From Paludisphaera borealis (GTDB taxonomy: Bacteria; Planctomycetota; Planctomycetia; Isosphaerales; Isosphaeraceae): 64,000 bases of DNA. The translations under genes and the position numbers were made by a program. The notes under the pieces were generated by a model. It ran no database searches, was not told the DNA's origin, and worked only from the letters and a program-made list of their open reading frames with translations. Of the stretch, positions 48,217 through 57,646 are shown piece after piece (the first letter of the stretch is position 1; each line of letters starts with the position of its first letter). Location of the stretch: the NCBI RefSeq assembly GCF_001956985.1, contig NZ_CP019082.1:6138001-6202000 (forward strand), in the 5' to 3' direction.

Positions 48217-50202
48217 CTAGTGCGAGGGGACGACGGGCAGTTCCACGAAGCTCATGCGGCCGAGTTCATGGAAGACCCGCTGGGTGGCCTTCGCGTAGTC
48301 CCGGGGCTGGGCCCAGAAGATGTTGGGCACGAAGGTCTGAGGGTTGCGGTCGTACAGCGGGAACCAGCTCGACTGGACCTGGACCATGAGCCGGTGCCCG
48401 GGCAGGAAGACGTGGTTCGCCGTGGGGAGGGCGAACCGGTAGGCGAGCGCCTGGTCCGGGGCGATGGGCTTCGCTGCCTCGAGGCTCTCGCGGTACCGGC
48501 CGCGGAAGATGTCCGCCGAGACCATGAGCTGATAGCCGCCCATCTCCGCCTGCCCGGCGACCTCGTCGGGGTAGACGTCGATCAGCTTGACCACCCAATC
48601 GGAGTCGCCGCCGCTCGTGGAGGCGACGAGGTTGGCGACGGGCTCGCCGGCGACCTTCACCGGCTTCGTGAGCACTTCGGAGACGAACGCCAGGACGTCC
48701 GGGCGCCCGGAGGCCTCGCGCTGGTCGTCGACGAGCCATCGCGACCACGTCTGCCCCTGCGCGTACCCCATCGGCAGGATCGGCCGCGCGCGGAACGGCA
48801 CCGGCTTGGCGGGATCGGACACGTATTCGTCGAACGCCGCGTCGCCGGCACCCGGCGCGTCGAAGCTCAGAGCCAGGCCCGAGCGGAGATAGAGACGCCT
48901 GGGCCCGCCCCCGTCCGCCTCTTCGGCCCTGGGCGGCCATGCGGACATGCGCCGCCACGAGTTCGTCCCGGTCTCGAACGCCGTCACCGGGGCGACATCG
49001 GCCTTCGGGGCGTCGTCCTTGAGGTGCTGGGCGAGGAACGGCGCCAGGATGTTGCGGCGGAACTCCCGCGCCGTGTCGGCGTGGAACTTCAGCGCCCCCA
49101 GCTCGCTTCCGTCCGCGATCTCCTGGCCGTGATACCAGGGGCCCATCACCAGGAAGACCTTGTCGTTGTCCACGTCCTTCGGCTCGATCGCCTTGTAGAC
49201 GGCCGGCGCGCCGTAGATGTCCTCCTGGTCCCAGAGGCTGTGCACGAGCATCACGGGCACCTTCAGCGGCCGCTTCGTCAGCAGCTTGTCCACCGCCTGC
49301 TCGCGCCAGAACGCGTCGTAGGCGGGGTGCTCGGTGAGCTTCCTCCAGAATCCGATCTGATCGAGTCCGCGCCGCCGCCCCAGCTCCCCGGCCGAGCCCG
49401 CCTGCATGAACATGTCGTAGACGTCGTGGTGGCTCGTCCACCACTTCGCCTCCCCTTTCCGCGTCGCGACCTGGTCGTAGATCCAGGTCACATTGAGCTG
49501 CCGGAACGCGCCGTTGTGGAACCAGTCGTCGCCGACCCAGCCGTCGACCATCGGGTTCATCGGCACGGACACCTTGAGCGCCGGGTGCGGATCGACGAGC
49601 CCCATCAGCGGCAGGAAGCCGTCGTACGAGATCCCGAGGATCCCGACCTTCCCGTTGCTCTCGGGCACGTTCTTCACCAGCCAGTCGATGGTGTCCCACG
49701 TGTCGGTCGCGTGATCGACGGGCGTCGAGTTCAGCGGCCCCCGAAGGGGCCGGTTCACGACATAATCGCCCTCCGAGCCGTGCTTGCCGCGCACGTCCTG
49801 GACGGCCCGCACGTAGCCCCCCTCGACGATCACGTCCATCGCATTGTCGTAGCCGTTCAGGACAGGGCCGAGATGCGCGCTCTCGGCGTGGCTCGTGAGC
49901 TTCTTGGCATCGTAGGGAGTCCGCGTGAGCAGGATCGGCGCGCCCTTCGCGCCCTTCGGGACCAGGAGCGCCGTATGGAGTTTCACGCCGTCCCGCATGG
50001 GGATCATCACCTCCCGTCTGACGTGGTCGAAGCCGTCGTTCGTCGGCTCGAACTTCGCGGGGGTCTCGCTCGGCAGGTCTTTATAAGTCGCGGGCGGCTT
50101 GGTCTCATCCTGCGCCGAGGCCGTCCCGGCCAGCGCGGCCAACCCGAGGAGGAACGCGCGAGAACAGGCGCCCGCCATGAACCGATCCCTCTCGGACCTC
50201 AT
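48217..50202 (-). CDS. Secreted CocE/NonD-family (peptidase S15-type) hydrolase
   Basis: The product is about 661 residues from the ATG at 50200-50202, chosen because GGAGAGG lies seven bases upstream; several in-frame ATGs occur up to 50274. A signal peptide is visible (basic start, SRAFLLGLAALAGTASA). The alpha/beta-hydrolase core shows MIPMRDGVKLHTALLVP, VRAVQDVRGKHGSEGDY, nucleophile GISYDGF (~194), LVHSLWDQEDIYG (acid, ~323) and MGPWYHGQ (histidine, ~356). A C-terminal jelly-roll domain follows (YVSDPAKPVPFRARP onward). This is the layout of alpha-amino-acid ester hydrolases and glutaryl-7-ACA-type acylases. The substrate is not known. It follows the nitrilase gene on the same strand. 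Confidence 0.85.
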   Translation of the reverse strand: MRSERDRFMAGACSRAFLLGLAALAGTASAQDETKPPATYKDLPSETPAKFEPTNDGFDHVRREVMIPMRDGVKLHTALLVPKGAKGAPILLTRTPYDAKKLTSHAESAHLGPVLNGYDNAMDVIVEGGYVRAVQDVRGKHGSEGDYVVNRPLRGPLNSTPVDHATDTWDTIDWLVKNVPESNGKVGILGISYDGFLPLMGLVDPHPALKVSVPMNPMVDGWVGDDWFHNGAFRQLNVTWIYDQVATRKGEAKWWTSHHDVYDMFMQAGSAGELGRRRGLDQIGFWRKLTEHPAYDAFWREQAVDKLLTKRPLKVPVMLVHSLWDQEDIYGAPAVYKAIEPKDVDNDKVFLVMGPWYHGQEIADGSELGALKFHADTAREFRRNILAPFLAQHLKDDAPKADVAPVTAFETGTNSWRRMSAWPPRAEEADGGGPRRLYLRSGLALSFDAPGAGDAAFDEYVSDPAKPVPFRARPILPMGYAQGQTWSRWLVDDQREASGRPDVLAFVSEVLTKPVKVAGEPVANLVASTSGGDSDWVVKLIDVYPDEVAGQAEMGGYQLMVSADIFRGRYRESLEAAKPIAPDQALAYRFALPTANHVFLPGHRLMVQVQSSWFPLYDRNPQTFVPNIFWAQPRDYAKATQRVFHELGRMSFVELPVVPSH

Positions 50203-50324
50203 GGTCTTGCCTCTCCGACTTCTCATGGGGGCACACTCCATCCGGGTAAGCTGGACCAGACGCCTGGGCATCACGGGGACCTCTTGCGGTCGTCTCGGAG
50301 CACGGTACGGCGGGCGACGTCGGA

Positions 50325-51716
50325 CTACCTGTCGGTTTCACCGGCTGCTGCGACCGGCCTGTGCCGGGGGATCTCGGCCTTGAAGTCGCCGAGGCTGACC
50401 CACTTCAGGCGCCTGTCCAGGTCCACCTCGGCGACCGCGACGGTGCCCCAGTCCTTCGCCTGGGCGATGACCTCGCCGGTGTGGTCGAAGACGGCCGAGA
50501 TCATCCAGTTGCGCGAGACGTCCTCGTACGTGCTGCTGACGACGTAGACGTGGTTCTCGCACGCCCGGGCGCGGGCGAGCAACGGGTTGCAACCCCAGAC
50601 CGGCCAGGCGATCACCTCGGCGCCGCGGTTGGTCAGCTCGCGGGCGACCTCGGGGAAGAAGCCGTCGTAGCAGACCATCATCCCGACCTTGCCGAAGCGG
50701 GTCGAGAAGACGGGATAGCTGGAGCCCGGCGCGATGCCCCCTTCGACCTCGCCGCGCGGGAGGCAGACCTTGCGGTACTTGCCGACGATCGCGCCATCGG
50801 GGCCGATGAGCACCGCGACGTTGTACACGAGGTTCCCGTCTCGCTCCAGCAGGCCGGCCACGATGTGGAGGTCGTGCCGCTTCGCGAGCCGGCCGAAGTA
50901 CTCGGTGGACGGGCCGGGGATGGGCTCGGCCACCTCGTGGTACTTCTTGCCCAGTCCCGGGTAGGTCAGCGTCTCGCCGAGCACCACGAGATCGGCCTTC
51001 TGGCGGGCGGCCTCGGCGATGAACGGCTCGTACAGCCGGCGGTTCTCCTCCGGCGTGTTGCCGCCCGACGGCTTGAAGTGGACGGTGGCGAGCCGCACCG
51101 TGCGCGGCGAAGGAGCCGTCGTTTCGCTCAGGGAAACGCCGCGCCATCGCACCTCGCCGCCCCGGGCCCATCGCAAGTGCAGCTCGACGACCGCCTGCGT
51201 GGCTCGCGAAGGGGCTCGGTAGGTGTCGGAAACCTCGGCCCAGCCCCGGACGTCGTCCCCCCGCGTCGCGGGGAATTCCGTCTCGGCCATCGGCGTCGCC
51301 CCCCGCAAGTAGCCGCTGACGGCCGGCTCATCGAGCGGGACGTGCCGCCCGTTCGCGTCTCTCCAGTGGAGCTCGGCCACGACGCTGCGTCGGGGGACCT
51401 CCACGCCCTTCGCCTGGTAGCGCGCGTCGAAGCGGTAATGGCGGCCCCCCTGCACCGGAAAAGCCTTCGTCCAGCAGCCGTCCACACCGTCGCGCGGCCC
51501 GGCCTTGATGATCAGCACCGCTGGACGGCCCGGCTCGTCGCCGGGCTCGCATGCGAATTCGGGCCGGATCTCGTCGCGCGGCGCGCCGGTCGACCAGCCC
51601 GCATCGTCTGGGACCTCGACAGCCGCGCTCGGCGGCGGCGCTGCGGCGATGCACGCGCCCACCAGCGCCGCCGCGAACAGGCGACCAGGAAGTCGGCCGC
51701 GCGTCATCGATCTCAT
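50325..51716 (-). CDS. Secreted carbon-nitrogen hydrolase (nitrilase family)
   Basis: The product is 463 residues with a signal peptide ([20 protein letters not shown]...SAAVE). Residues about 35-205 form a beta-rich carbohydrate-binding-like domain. The nitrilase domain from about 215 has the full triad: glutamate in [11 protein letters not shown] (~245), lysine in [12 protein letters not shown] (~312) and cysteine in [11 protein letters not shown] (~348). Such enzymes hydrolyse amides or nitriles. An exported member with an N-terminal beta domain suggests use of extracellular amides or modified sugars (inference). The gene lies 120 bases upstream of the CocE-type hydrolase on the same strand, so they may be cotranscribed. 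Confidence 0.87.
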   Translation of the reverse strand: MRSMTRGRLPGRLFAAALVGACIAAAPPPSAAVEVPDDAGWSTGAPRDEIRPEFACEPGDEPGRPAVLIIKAGPRDGVDGCWTKAFPVQGGRHYRFDARYQAKGVEVPRRSVVAELHWRDANGRHVPLDEPAVSGYLRGATPMAETEFPATRGDDVRGWAEVSDTYRAPSRATQAVVELHLRWARGGEVRWRGVSLSETTAPSPRTVRLATVHFKPSGGNTPEENRRLYEPFIAEAARQKADLVVLGETLTYPGLGKKYHEVAEPIPGPSTEYFGRLAKRHDLHIVAGLLERDGNLVYNVAVLIGPDGAIVGKYRKVCLPRGEVEGGIAPGSSYPVFSTRFGKVGMMVCYDGFFPEVARELTNRGAEVIAWPVWGCNPLLARARACENHVYVVSSTYEDVSRNWMISAVFDHTGEVIAQAKDWGTVAVAEVDLDRRLKWVSLGDFKAEIPRHRPVAAAGETDR

Positions 51717-52350
51717 CGTTCACCCCGCTGCTGATCGAGTTTTCGGTCGGGCTCCGATTCTCACCCCCTCCTACTCTATCAGCCGGAGCGATCCAAGGTA
51801 GACGCTGCTCGACCCGCTTTGGGATGGGTCGATCACACCAAGGTCCCGCCCCTGGAAGCACCGAACGGTCGCCGACCCGCCGCAGCCAGCCCGAGTCGAT
51901 CCGGGATCCCGAGAGGGCCGGTTTTCGATCAGCTGCGCACGACCTCCTCGACCAGGTGCGAAACAACGGGTCATGGGTCGAAGCCGGCGCGCAGACGGAT
52001 TGAACGAGCGGTTCGGGGAGGGATCGCGACAAGAGGATCTCGGTGGCTCGGCCGGACAAGCGGCTTTCTCCAACGGATGAAAGGCGGGCCCGCCGGGTCG
52101 ATTAACGTTAATCCAACCGGCCGGGTCGCCGGACGCCGACGGCGCGACGGGGGCCAGATGGTCGATGCCCGTAGGCTCCAGGTCGCGCGGCCGCTCGGGG
52201 CGACGTTCGATCGGATGGCGGCCCTGGGTTGCGAGTTCAGCTGGACCTGGGGCCGGCGCGGGACCCTGGAGATCGACCGGAAGATGAACCGGCTCGCGCA
52301 GGCCTTCCGGTGGAGGATGTCTCGAGTGCTGGAGCCCGAAGAGGATTGTC
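51717..52350. other. Intergenic region with palindrome copy 5
   Basis: Between the minus-strand nitrilase gene and the plus-strand small genes I see no supportable gene. Open frames are short and lack domains. The region must contain the nitrilase promoter, and palindrome copy 5 lies in its centre. Confidence 0.45.
52100..52113. repeat. Dispersed palindrome, copy 5
   Basis: Perfect GATTAACGTTAATC flanked by CGGGTC and CAACCGG; intergenic. Confidence 0.85.
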
Positions 52351-52557
52351 ATGACGATGCGCGAGCGCGACGAGCCGATGACCGACGAGGGATGCGTCGC
52401 GGCCGGAGGCGTGGTTCGTCCATCCTGCGGCGGTGATGCGGTCGAGGGCGGCCCAATCGACGTCGACGGGCCGCGCGCCACTCAGCAAGTCATCTGCGTG
52501 GTTTGCGAGAAAGCGTGGCGCTCCACGTACGAGCTCACCGGGTACAGCCCTGGCTGA
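52351..52557 (+). CDS. Small zinc-ribbon-like protein, 68 aa
   Basis: The ATG at 52351 follows GAGGATTGTC. The C-terminal part reads PSCGGDAVEGG, then ATQQVICVVCEKAW and a final YELTGYSPG. This matches small one-ribbon proteins with the pattern CPxCGSxxIEGG...A.QEV.C..C...W...Y.L.GY. The first cysteine of the usual pair is replaced, leaving three candidate ligands, so metal binding may be lost or altered. It precedes the next Cys-rich gene by 13 bases. Confidence 0.55.
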   Translation: MTMRERDEPMTDEGCVAAGGVVRPSCGGDAVEGGPIDVDGPRATQQVICVVCEKAWRSTYELTGYSPG

Positions 52558-52570
52558 CAAGAGGACGCCG

Positions 52571-52741
52571 ATGAGCGAAGTTCAACATCAGGTCTACAGT
52601 TGCTGCCGCGACGTGTTCGACTCCGACTCCGGCGGCGACGTCCGCTGGTGCGAAGTCTGCCGTGAATGGTTGTGCGAGGGTTGCAACGCTAAGGTGGATG
52701 AACTGACCGAAGACCCCGACGTCTGCCCATTCTGGAAGTAG
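52571..52741 (+). CDS. Small cysteine-rich protein, 56 aa
   Basis: It begins MSEVQHQVYSCCRDVFDSDS and continues WCEVCREWLCEGCNAK and DPDVCPFWK. Seven cysteines in 56 residues, mostly in CxxC spacing, suggest a small zinc-binding domain of RING or treble-clef type. No partner is known. It is close behind the zinc-ribbon gene and likely cotranscribed. Confidence 0.55.
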   Translation: MSEVQHQVYSCCRDVFDSDSGGDVRWCEVCREWLCEGCNAKVDELTEDPDVCPFWK

Positions 52742-53313
52742 TAGACAAAGTGCCTCCATCGTCGGAAATTGATCATCCGGCATCGCGATGCAACCGGACC
52801 AATGAGGGTTCATCATGTGTGCCCAAGTACGGACCCTCGCGTGGCGCCTACGCTGATCATCGCGGAAGCCGCAGAGATCGCGACTCCCAGCCGATGCTCA
52901 TACATCGAGAGCTGAGGAGGGGTGCCCTGATCGCTATGGAACGGGAAGAGGGATCCCTCGAGTGGGCTCGGACTCTTGCCGTTGCGGCTGCGTGCTTCCT
53001 CGCAGAAGGCCCCTTCGAGGTACGATGCGCGAACCAGTCATGCAAAGTTCGAGAACGCGTCGGTATGCCGGACCGAAGCATGTAGGTTGGTCCCCGACGG
53101 GATCACCAATCAGCGACTTTGGGCCGCCGTCGCCATCGCTTCCATCTGCCCCCGGGTGACGCCCTCTTCGCTGCGGCCGCGAATACTCTTTATGTTCGAT
53201 TGAGAAAAACTGTATTGATTAGCCTGATTGCAGCGCGCCCTGACCGGACGGATGTCGCATAAGTCGTCTTTAGTTTCCCGAGTTGCCTCGACCATCTCTT
53301 GACTTCCTAATTT
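52742..53313. other. Intergenic region without a supported gene
   Basis: Roughly 570 bases with only short open frames lacking domains. The AT-richer end (53180-53313) should hold the marR promoter. Confidence 0.45.
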
Positions 53314-53327
53314 GTTGCATATACAAC
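53314..53327. promoter_or_regulatory. Operator-like palindrome upstream of marR
   Basis: GTTGCATATACAAC: GTTG and CAAC arms around a near-symmetric AT centre, 21 bases before the marR ATG. A matching site lies before the reductase gene. This spacing and shape suit a MarR-family dimer. Confidence 0.65.
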
Positions 53328-53348
53328 TAGTCTAAAGGAGGAGGAGCC

Positions 53349-53810
53349 ATGTCGCGGACGAAGGACACCACACCGGCCGCCGAACTGATCGCGGGCGAGT
53401 GCTTGGGCGTCCGGGTGCGGACGCTCAACCGAGCCGTCACCGCACTCTACGACGAGGCCCTGCGGCCCCACGGGCTGAGGGCTGGGCAACTGAACCTCCT
53501 CGTTGCTGTTGCCAGGATGGAGCCCGCCAAGCCGAATGATCTTTGCCGCTTCCTCAGGATGGAGAAATCCACCCTCAGCCGAGACGTTGAGCTGATGCGG
53601 CGGAAGGGTTGGCTCGAAGTGGGTGATTCGGGGGACAAGCGAACCCGGCCTTTGAAGCTTTCGGCGGAGGGACGTGCTCTGATCGAATTGGTCGTCCCGG
53701 CTTGGCGGCATGCCCAGGAGCGAGTACGGGCGATGCTGGGGGGCGATGTGACCGCCTTTCTGGGGCGTGCCGTCGACCGCCTCTGGAAAGACGGGGCGAC
53801 CGGGCCGTGA
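53349..53810 (+). CDS. MarR-family transcriptional regulator
   Basis: The product is 153 residues; AAAGGAGGAGG precedes the ATG. The winged helix is visible: LRAGQLNLLVAVARMEPAKP, then NDLCRFLRMEKSTLSRDVELM (recognition helix region), RRKGWLEV and the wing GDSGDKRTRPLKLSAEG. The flanking helices form the dimer interface. MarR proteins repress themselves and nearby genes until a small ligand or oxidant is bound. The paired operators suggest control of itself and of the reductase gene 113 bases downstream. Confidence 0.88.
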   Translation: MSRTKDTTPAAELIAGECLGVRVRTLNRAVTALYDEALRPHGLRAGQLNLLVAVARMEPAKPNDLCRFLRMEKSTLSRDVELMRRKGWLEVGDSGDKRTRPLKLSAEGRALIELVVPAWRHAQERVRAMLGGDVTAFLGRAVDRLWKDGATGP

Positions 53811-53832
53811 GAGTCTCTCTTAAGGCCATTTT

Positions 53833-53846
53833 GTTGTAATTGCAAC
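53833..53846. promoter_or_regulatory. Operator-like palindrome upstream of the iron-sulfur reductase
   Basis: GTTGTAATTGCAAC shares the GTTG-N6-CAAC form of the site before marR. It lies between the marR stop and the reductase start, 77 bases before the latter. Confidence 0.65.
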
Positions 53847-53922
53847 GAAGCCGCTACGGGACCATCGCGACCAACGGTGTAGGCGGGCTCGGCTCGGCGA
53901 GAAACAGGACGAGGAGAGCATC

Positions 53923-55254
53923 ATGCCCAAGCTCGAAGACCATCCCAGCGTGGTCCGCTTCCGACAATCCGAAACCCGCACCGAACCGGGGCGTATCGAC
54001 ATCGAGAAGCTGCGGCGAATCTGCCTGGATGCCGGGGCCGACGACGTCGGCTTCGTGGCCATCGACCGCCAGGAACTCGACGACCAGCGGGCCGAGATCC
54101 TCGGCCTCTACCCGTGGACGAAGGGGCTCATCAGCATCGTATGCCGGATGAACCGCGAGCCGGTCCGTAGCCCGGCCCGGTCGGTCGCCAACCTGGAATT
54201 CCACAACACGGGCCACGAGGTCGACGCGGTCGCGAGCGGAATCGTCACCGCCCTAGAGGTCGAGGGGATCCGGGCGGTCAACCCGGCGATGGGCTTCCCG
54301 ATGGAGGTGGGCCGGTTCCCCGATAAGATCTGGGTCGTCTCGCACAAGCCGGTCGCCGTCGCGGCGGGACTCGGTCAGATGGGCATCCACCGCAATGTCA
54401 TCCACCCGAAGTTCGGCAACTTCATCCTCCTGGGCACGGTCCTCGTCGAGGCCGAAATCCCCGAGCAGTCGCGACCCATCGATTACAACCCGTGCTTGAG
54501 TTGCAAGCTGTGCGTGGCGGCTTGCCCGGTCGGGGCCATCGGCCCCGACGGCCACTTCGACTTCACGGCCTGCCTGACGCACAACTACCGGGAGTTCCTC
54601 GGGGGCTTCACCGACTGGGTCGAGCAGGTCGCCGACAGCAAGGACGCCCTCGACTATCGCCGCCGGGTCGAGGACTCCGAGACCGTCTCGGTGTGGCAGA
54701 GCTTGAGTTTTGGCCCGAACTACAAGGCGGCCTACTGCATGGCGGCTTGCCCGGCGGGCGACGACATCATCGGGCCGTTCTTGACCGACCGCAAGGGCTT
54801 CCTGAAGGAGGTTGTGACCCCCTTACAGGAGAAGGTTGAGCCGGTCTACGTCGTGCCGGGCTCGGACGCCGAGGCGTATGTCTCGAAGCGGTTCCCCCAC
54901 AAGCGGCCCAGGCGGGTCGGCGGAGGCCGACGGCTCAGGTCGATCCGGTCCTTCCTGTCCGCACTCCCCCACGCCTTCCAGCGGCACGCCTCGGAGGGGC
55001 TGGAGGCGACCTATCACTTCACGTTCACCGGCGAGGAGGCCGCCGAGGCCACGGTCGTCATCCGCGACAAAACGATCCGGGTCGAACCGGGGCACGTCGG
55101 CACCCCCAACCTCCGCATCGCCGCCGACAGCATGACCTGGCTCGGCTTCCTGGCGAAGGAGCGGAACCTCGCCTGGGCCTTGGTTCGGAGGAAGATACGC
55201 CTGAAGGGTTCCCCTCGGTTTCTAGTCGCCTTCGGGCGATGCTTCCCATCCTGA
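53923..55254 (+). CDS. 4Fe-4S reductase (QueG-like fold) fused to an SCP2-type lipid-binding domain
   Basis: The product is 443 residues. The N-terminal region (LRRICLDAGADDVGFVAIDRQ) and VAVAAGLGQMGIHRNVIHPKFGNFILLG match the cobalamin/Fe-S reductase fold of the epoxyqueuosine reductase family. CLSCKLCVAACPVGAI (~190) binds a 4Fe-4S cluster; a second group, YCMAACPAGDD (~271), may bind part of another. Residues about 345-435 (TYHFTFTGEEAAEATVVIRD, LRIAADSMTWLGFL) are an SCP2 sterol-carrier domain. It probably reduces a hydrophobic substrate held by the SCP2 domain; the substrate is unknown. The MarR gene upstream likely regulates it. The start ATG follows GAGGAGAGCATC. Confidence 0.82.
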   Translation: MPKLEDHPSVVRFRQSETRTEPGRIDIEKLRRICLDAGADDVGFVAIDRQELDDQRAEILGLYPWTKGLISIVCRMNREPVRSPARSVANLEFHNTGHEVDAVASGIVTALEVEGIRAVNPAMGFPMEVGRFPDKIWVVSHKPVAVAAGLGQMGIHRNVIHPKFGNFILLGTVLVEAEIPEQSRPIDYNPCLSCKLCVAACPVGAIGPDGHFDFTACLTHNYREFLGGFTDWVEQVADSKDALDYRRRVEDSETVSVWQSLSFGPNYKAAYCMAACPAGDDIIGPFLTDRKGFLKEVVTPLQEKVEPVYVVPGSDAEAYVSKRFPHKRPRRVGGGRRLRSIRSFLSALPHAFQRHASEGLEATYHFTFTGEEAAEATVVIRDKTIRVEPGHVGTPNLRIAADSMTWLGFLAKERNLAWALVRRKIRLKGSPRFLVAFGRCFPS

Positions 55255-55275
55255 AGGACCCCTCCGAGGGCTTTG

Positions 55276-55301
55276 CCCGAGATTATTCCCTTTATCTCGG
55301 G
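55276..55301 (+). terminator. Terminator-like hairpin after the reductase gene
   Basis: CCCGAGAT and ATCTCGGG form a perfect 8-bp stem around a 10-base loop, 20 bases past the stop. The following sequence is pyrimidine-rich (TCCCTCTT) but not a clean T tract. Confidence 0.55.
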
Positions 55302-55369
55302 TCCCTCTTGATGAGGACGAGCCAGCAGCCCTGATGACGGCGAAGCAAGCTTCGGTGTGGTCGACCGAT

Positions 55370-56101
55370 TCAACCGACGTCGGCGAACCGCCTTCGGCAG
55401 CACGGGCTCTCGCCGTCGATGCCCTTCAGGATGGCCGTAAAGGCCGTCGGCTGCGGCAGGGTCATGATGGCCCGGAAAGCCAGCGGGGCGCGATGGGCGT
55501 AGTGGCGGTAGGTGATCCCGCCGACCGAGTGGCCGAGGATCTCGATCGACGACTCGGGGACGTGCTCGTCATAGTAAGTGGTGCAGGTCTTCCGCGAATC
55601 CTTCAGCTCCCACGGTTCCTCCATGCCGGTCTCGACGTCCAGCCTCGGCTTGATTCCGGCGAGCGAACAGAGCGACTGGAAGCGTGCGTTTGGCCGGGCA
55701 CCGCCGCCGAGGAGTATCGGCGCGTCGGGTCGCGGGTCGGCCGGCATAATGTCCCTGAGGTGGGCGTGCACCACGCGGTTCATCGGGCGGCAGAACGCCT
55801 TGCCGGTCTTCATCCGGCGGTAGAACAGCCGGCCCCGGGGCGACTGCTCCTTGGCCTCGCGGTCGGGCGGACGACGGTCCCAGATGACGTGTCGCCGGAG
55901 GGTCGGCTCGTGAATGGACGTGGACTGCCAGACAGTCCCGGTGTCGACGCAATAGTTGAAGAAGACGACCAACGAGGCGCGCCGGTACCTCCCGACGGGG
56001 AAAGCGCCGTCTCAGCCACGCGGCCGCCCCATTTTGTAGGTAGCGAAGTAGAGGGCGTTGATCTCGGCCTTCGTCAGGTAATGTCGTCCCGCTACGTCGC
56101 G
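55370..56101 (-). pseudogene. Broken tyrosine recombinase/integrase gene
   Basis: Read on the minus strand, the fragment gives HYLTKAEINALYFATYKM, then RPRG, an in-frame TGA where WDG is expected, then FPVGRYRRASLVVFFNYCVDTG. The C-terminal part has WELKDSRKTCTTYYDEHV (arginine box region) and ILGHSVGGITYRHYAHRAP (tyrosine region). This matches planctomycete phage-type integrases. The stop codon, an upstream TAG at 56102-56104 and the missing N-terminal domain make it non-functional as written. It probably marks one end of the mobile element to the right. Confidence 0.7.
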
Positions 56102-56604
56102 CTAACCCACGTCCCCTACTATACGAATAATGATATGTTTATGTTCGGCGGGTCGCAGGACAGCCTGGCGAGCCAGCTCCGGCTCCGCCCCGACGTCTTC
56201 ACCCGGCTCGAAGAGGACGGCGAGCTCGACGGCCACGTCGACGTCATGCCCGGCCAGGGCGTGTCGCACGACATCCACGTCGACCCCGAGTCGGGCCTGT
56301 TCAAGCTCGACGTGAGCCGGGCGAGCCGCCCGCGACCACGCCCGCGAGGCGATGCTCGACGCGATGAAAGCTCGCCCGGTGATCTTGGACCGTGCGCTGG
56401 TCTTGCTTGCTGACTCCAGCATGGCCCAGGAAACAACCCGGCGGTCCGATCGTGGCATAGGCATGAGACCCATCGGAACAGCAGTAGAACTGGAACGCCG
56501 CCATCGCCCACGACTGGACCGCAATCCCCAGCGGCATCCCGCGCCCGGTCCTCGTCGCCCGCTTGATCCGCGGTTGGCGGGTCGACCAGGTCGAAGGATG
56601 CTCC

Positions 56605-57116
56605 CCCTCGTTCAGGTTCGACGCGGCCGGCGTGGGCCATGATGAAGAGCCGTTCCCGTCTGTGTGAGGCGCCGACTTCCTCCGCCGAGAACAGGCCCGC
56701 CGCAACTCGGTAGCCCATCGCTTGCAGGTCGTCGGCGACGGCCTCGAATCCCGGCGATATATGGCCGGGAACGTTCTCGAAGAAACAGACGCCGGGCCGG
56801 ACTTCGTCGACGATTCGGCTGATGGAGGGCCAGGGGTGGCGGGGTCAGCGTGGCCGAGTCGGATTCCGGCCGTTTTGAAAGGCCGACACGGGTATCTGCC
56901 GGCGACGCAATCCACGACGCGCCAAGGGCAGTCGTCGAAGAACCGCACGTCAGACGAGACAATAGCCTGATCCAAGGCGTGCGCTCCCATGCGGCGGACG
57001 AGGAGCGAGGCCGCATAGACTTCCCCCTCCACATGACAAATGCATCGGGCCGCCGGAACAGCGAGCCGGATTCCTAGGTCGAGTCCGCCGCCGGAGCAGA
57101 GTGAGAGGACGTGCAT
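56605..57116 (-). pseudogene. Broken C5-cytosine DNA methyltransferase gene
   Basis: From ATG 57114-57116 the frame reads MHVLSLCSGGGLDLGIRLAV (motif I) and GRYPCRPFKTAG in place of the PCQPFS catalytic loop. It shifts by one base near 56840 and continues in the next frame as SRIVDEVRPGVCFFENVPGH (motif VI ENV), MGYRVAAGLFSAEEVGA and HRRERLFIMAH. The recognition domain is missing or unreadable. It resembles phage-borne orphan methyltransferases. The catalytic cysteine remains but the frame is broken. Confidence 0.72.
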
Positions 57117-57439
57117 TGCGGGACGTACGGGCAGGACACGGGCGGTGTCCACTCCGCGGCGCGGGTTTGTCGGAAGCCGTGAGCCGCCGCAACGCCAGTC
57201 ACCGTGGTGGAGGAGACGTCGCACAGGGCGCACGCCGCCTTGAAGTTTTCAGCGGCCTGCTGACGGATGGCCGACTTGAGGATCGCGCCGCCGCCGAACA
57301 GGGCCGTGAGGAGCTGAAGGACGTCGGCCACGACAGCGGGCGAGTTGGGCAAGGCGACCGCCAGCACCGTCGACAGGATCGCCGCGACGGCCGACCAATT
57401 GGGGCGAAGGAACGAGATCAGCGAGGAGACGGTGGACAA
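57074..57439 (-). CDS. Small hydrophobic protein, possible holin-like, TTG start
   Basis: The reading frame has no ATG at its head. TTG at 57437-57439, after GAAAGG, gives 121 residues. Two hydrophobic helices are visible (WSAVAAILSTVLAVALP and VVADVLQLLTALFGGGAIL). They are followed by a helix (SAIRQQAAENFKAACALC) and a Ser/Pro-rich tail. It overlaps the start of the broken methyltransferase by about 40 bases. In a phage-like element such proteins can be holins, but this is only inference from shape. Confidence 0.45.
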   Translation of the reverse strand: MSTVSSLISFLRPNWSAVAAILSTVLAVALPNSPAVVADVLQLLTALFGGGAILKSAIRQQAAENFKAACALCDVSSTTVTGVAAAHGFRQTRAAEWTPPVSCPYVPQCTSSHSAPAADST

Positions 57440-57529
57440 GACCGGGAAGCCTTTCGGGGAAGGAATGTGTTCGATGCCCCGAGTGTGGCGCGGACGCGAC
57501 GAGCAGAGCGAATGCGGGGGAGGTCGGGC

Positions 57530-57543
57530 GATTAACGTTAATC
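57530..57543. repeat. Dispersed palindrome, copy 6
   Basis: Perfect GATTAACGTTAATC, within CGGGC...GCCCG flanks that extend the symmetry with one offset; between the holin-like gene and the iteron-like block. Confidence 0.85.
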
Positions 57544-57646
57544 CGCCCGGCCGCGGACCGAGAGCCAGGGGCACCCTCGCCTATGCCAAGTGGCTTTCGC
57601 CCCTGACTCAGACTCACAGAGCGGAAATTTCCGACAGCTGTTGCGG

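Noticed and set aside
47737-50547. A 936-residue open frame on the plus strand
   Set aside because: It is antisense to the CocE-type hydrolase, has no domain and reflects the GC-rich codon pattern; the minus-strand gene has signal peptide and catalytic motifs.
51771-52481. Minus-strand 236-residue open frame
   Set aside because: It has no domain, runs through palindrome copy 5 and overlaps the small zinc-ribbon gene on the other strand.
56144-56413. Plus-strand open frame MFMFGGSQDSLASQLRLRPD
   Set aside because: It lies between two broken genes, has no ribosome site or recognisable domain, and its end is low-complexity; insufficient for a gene call.
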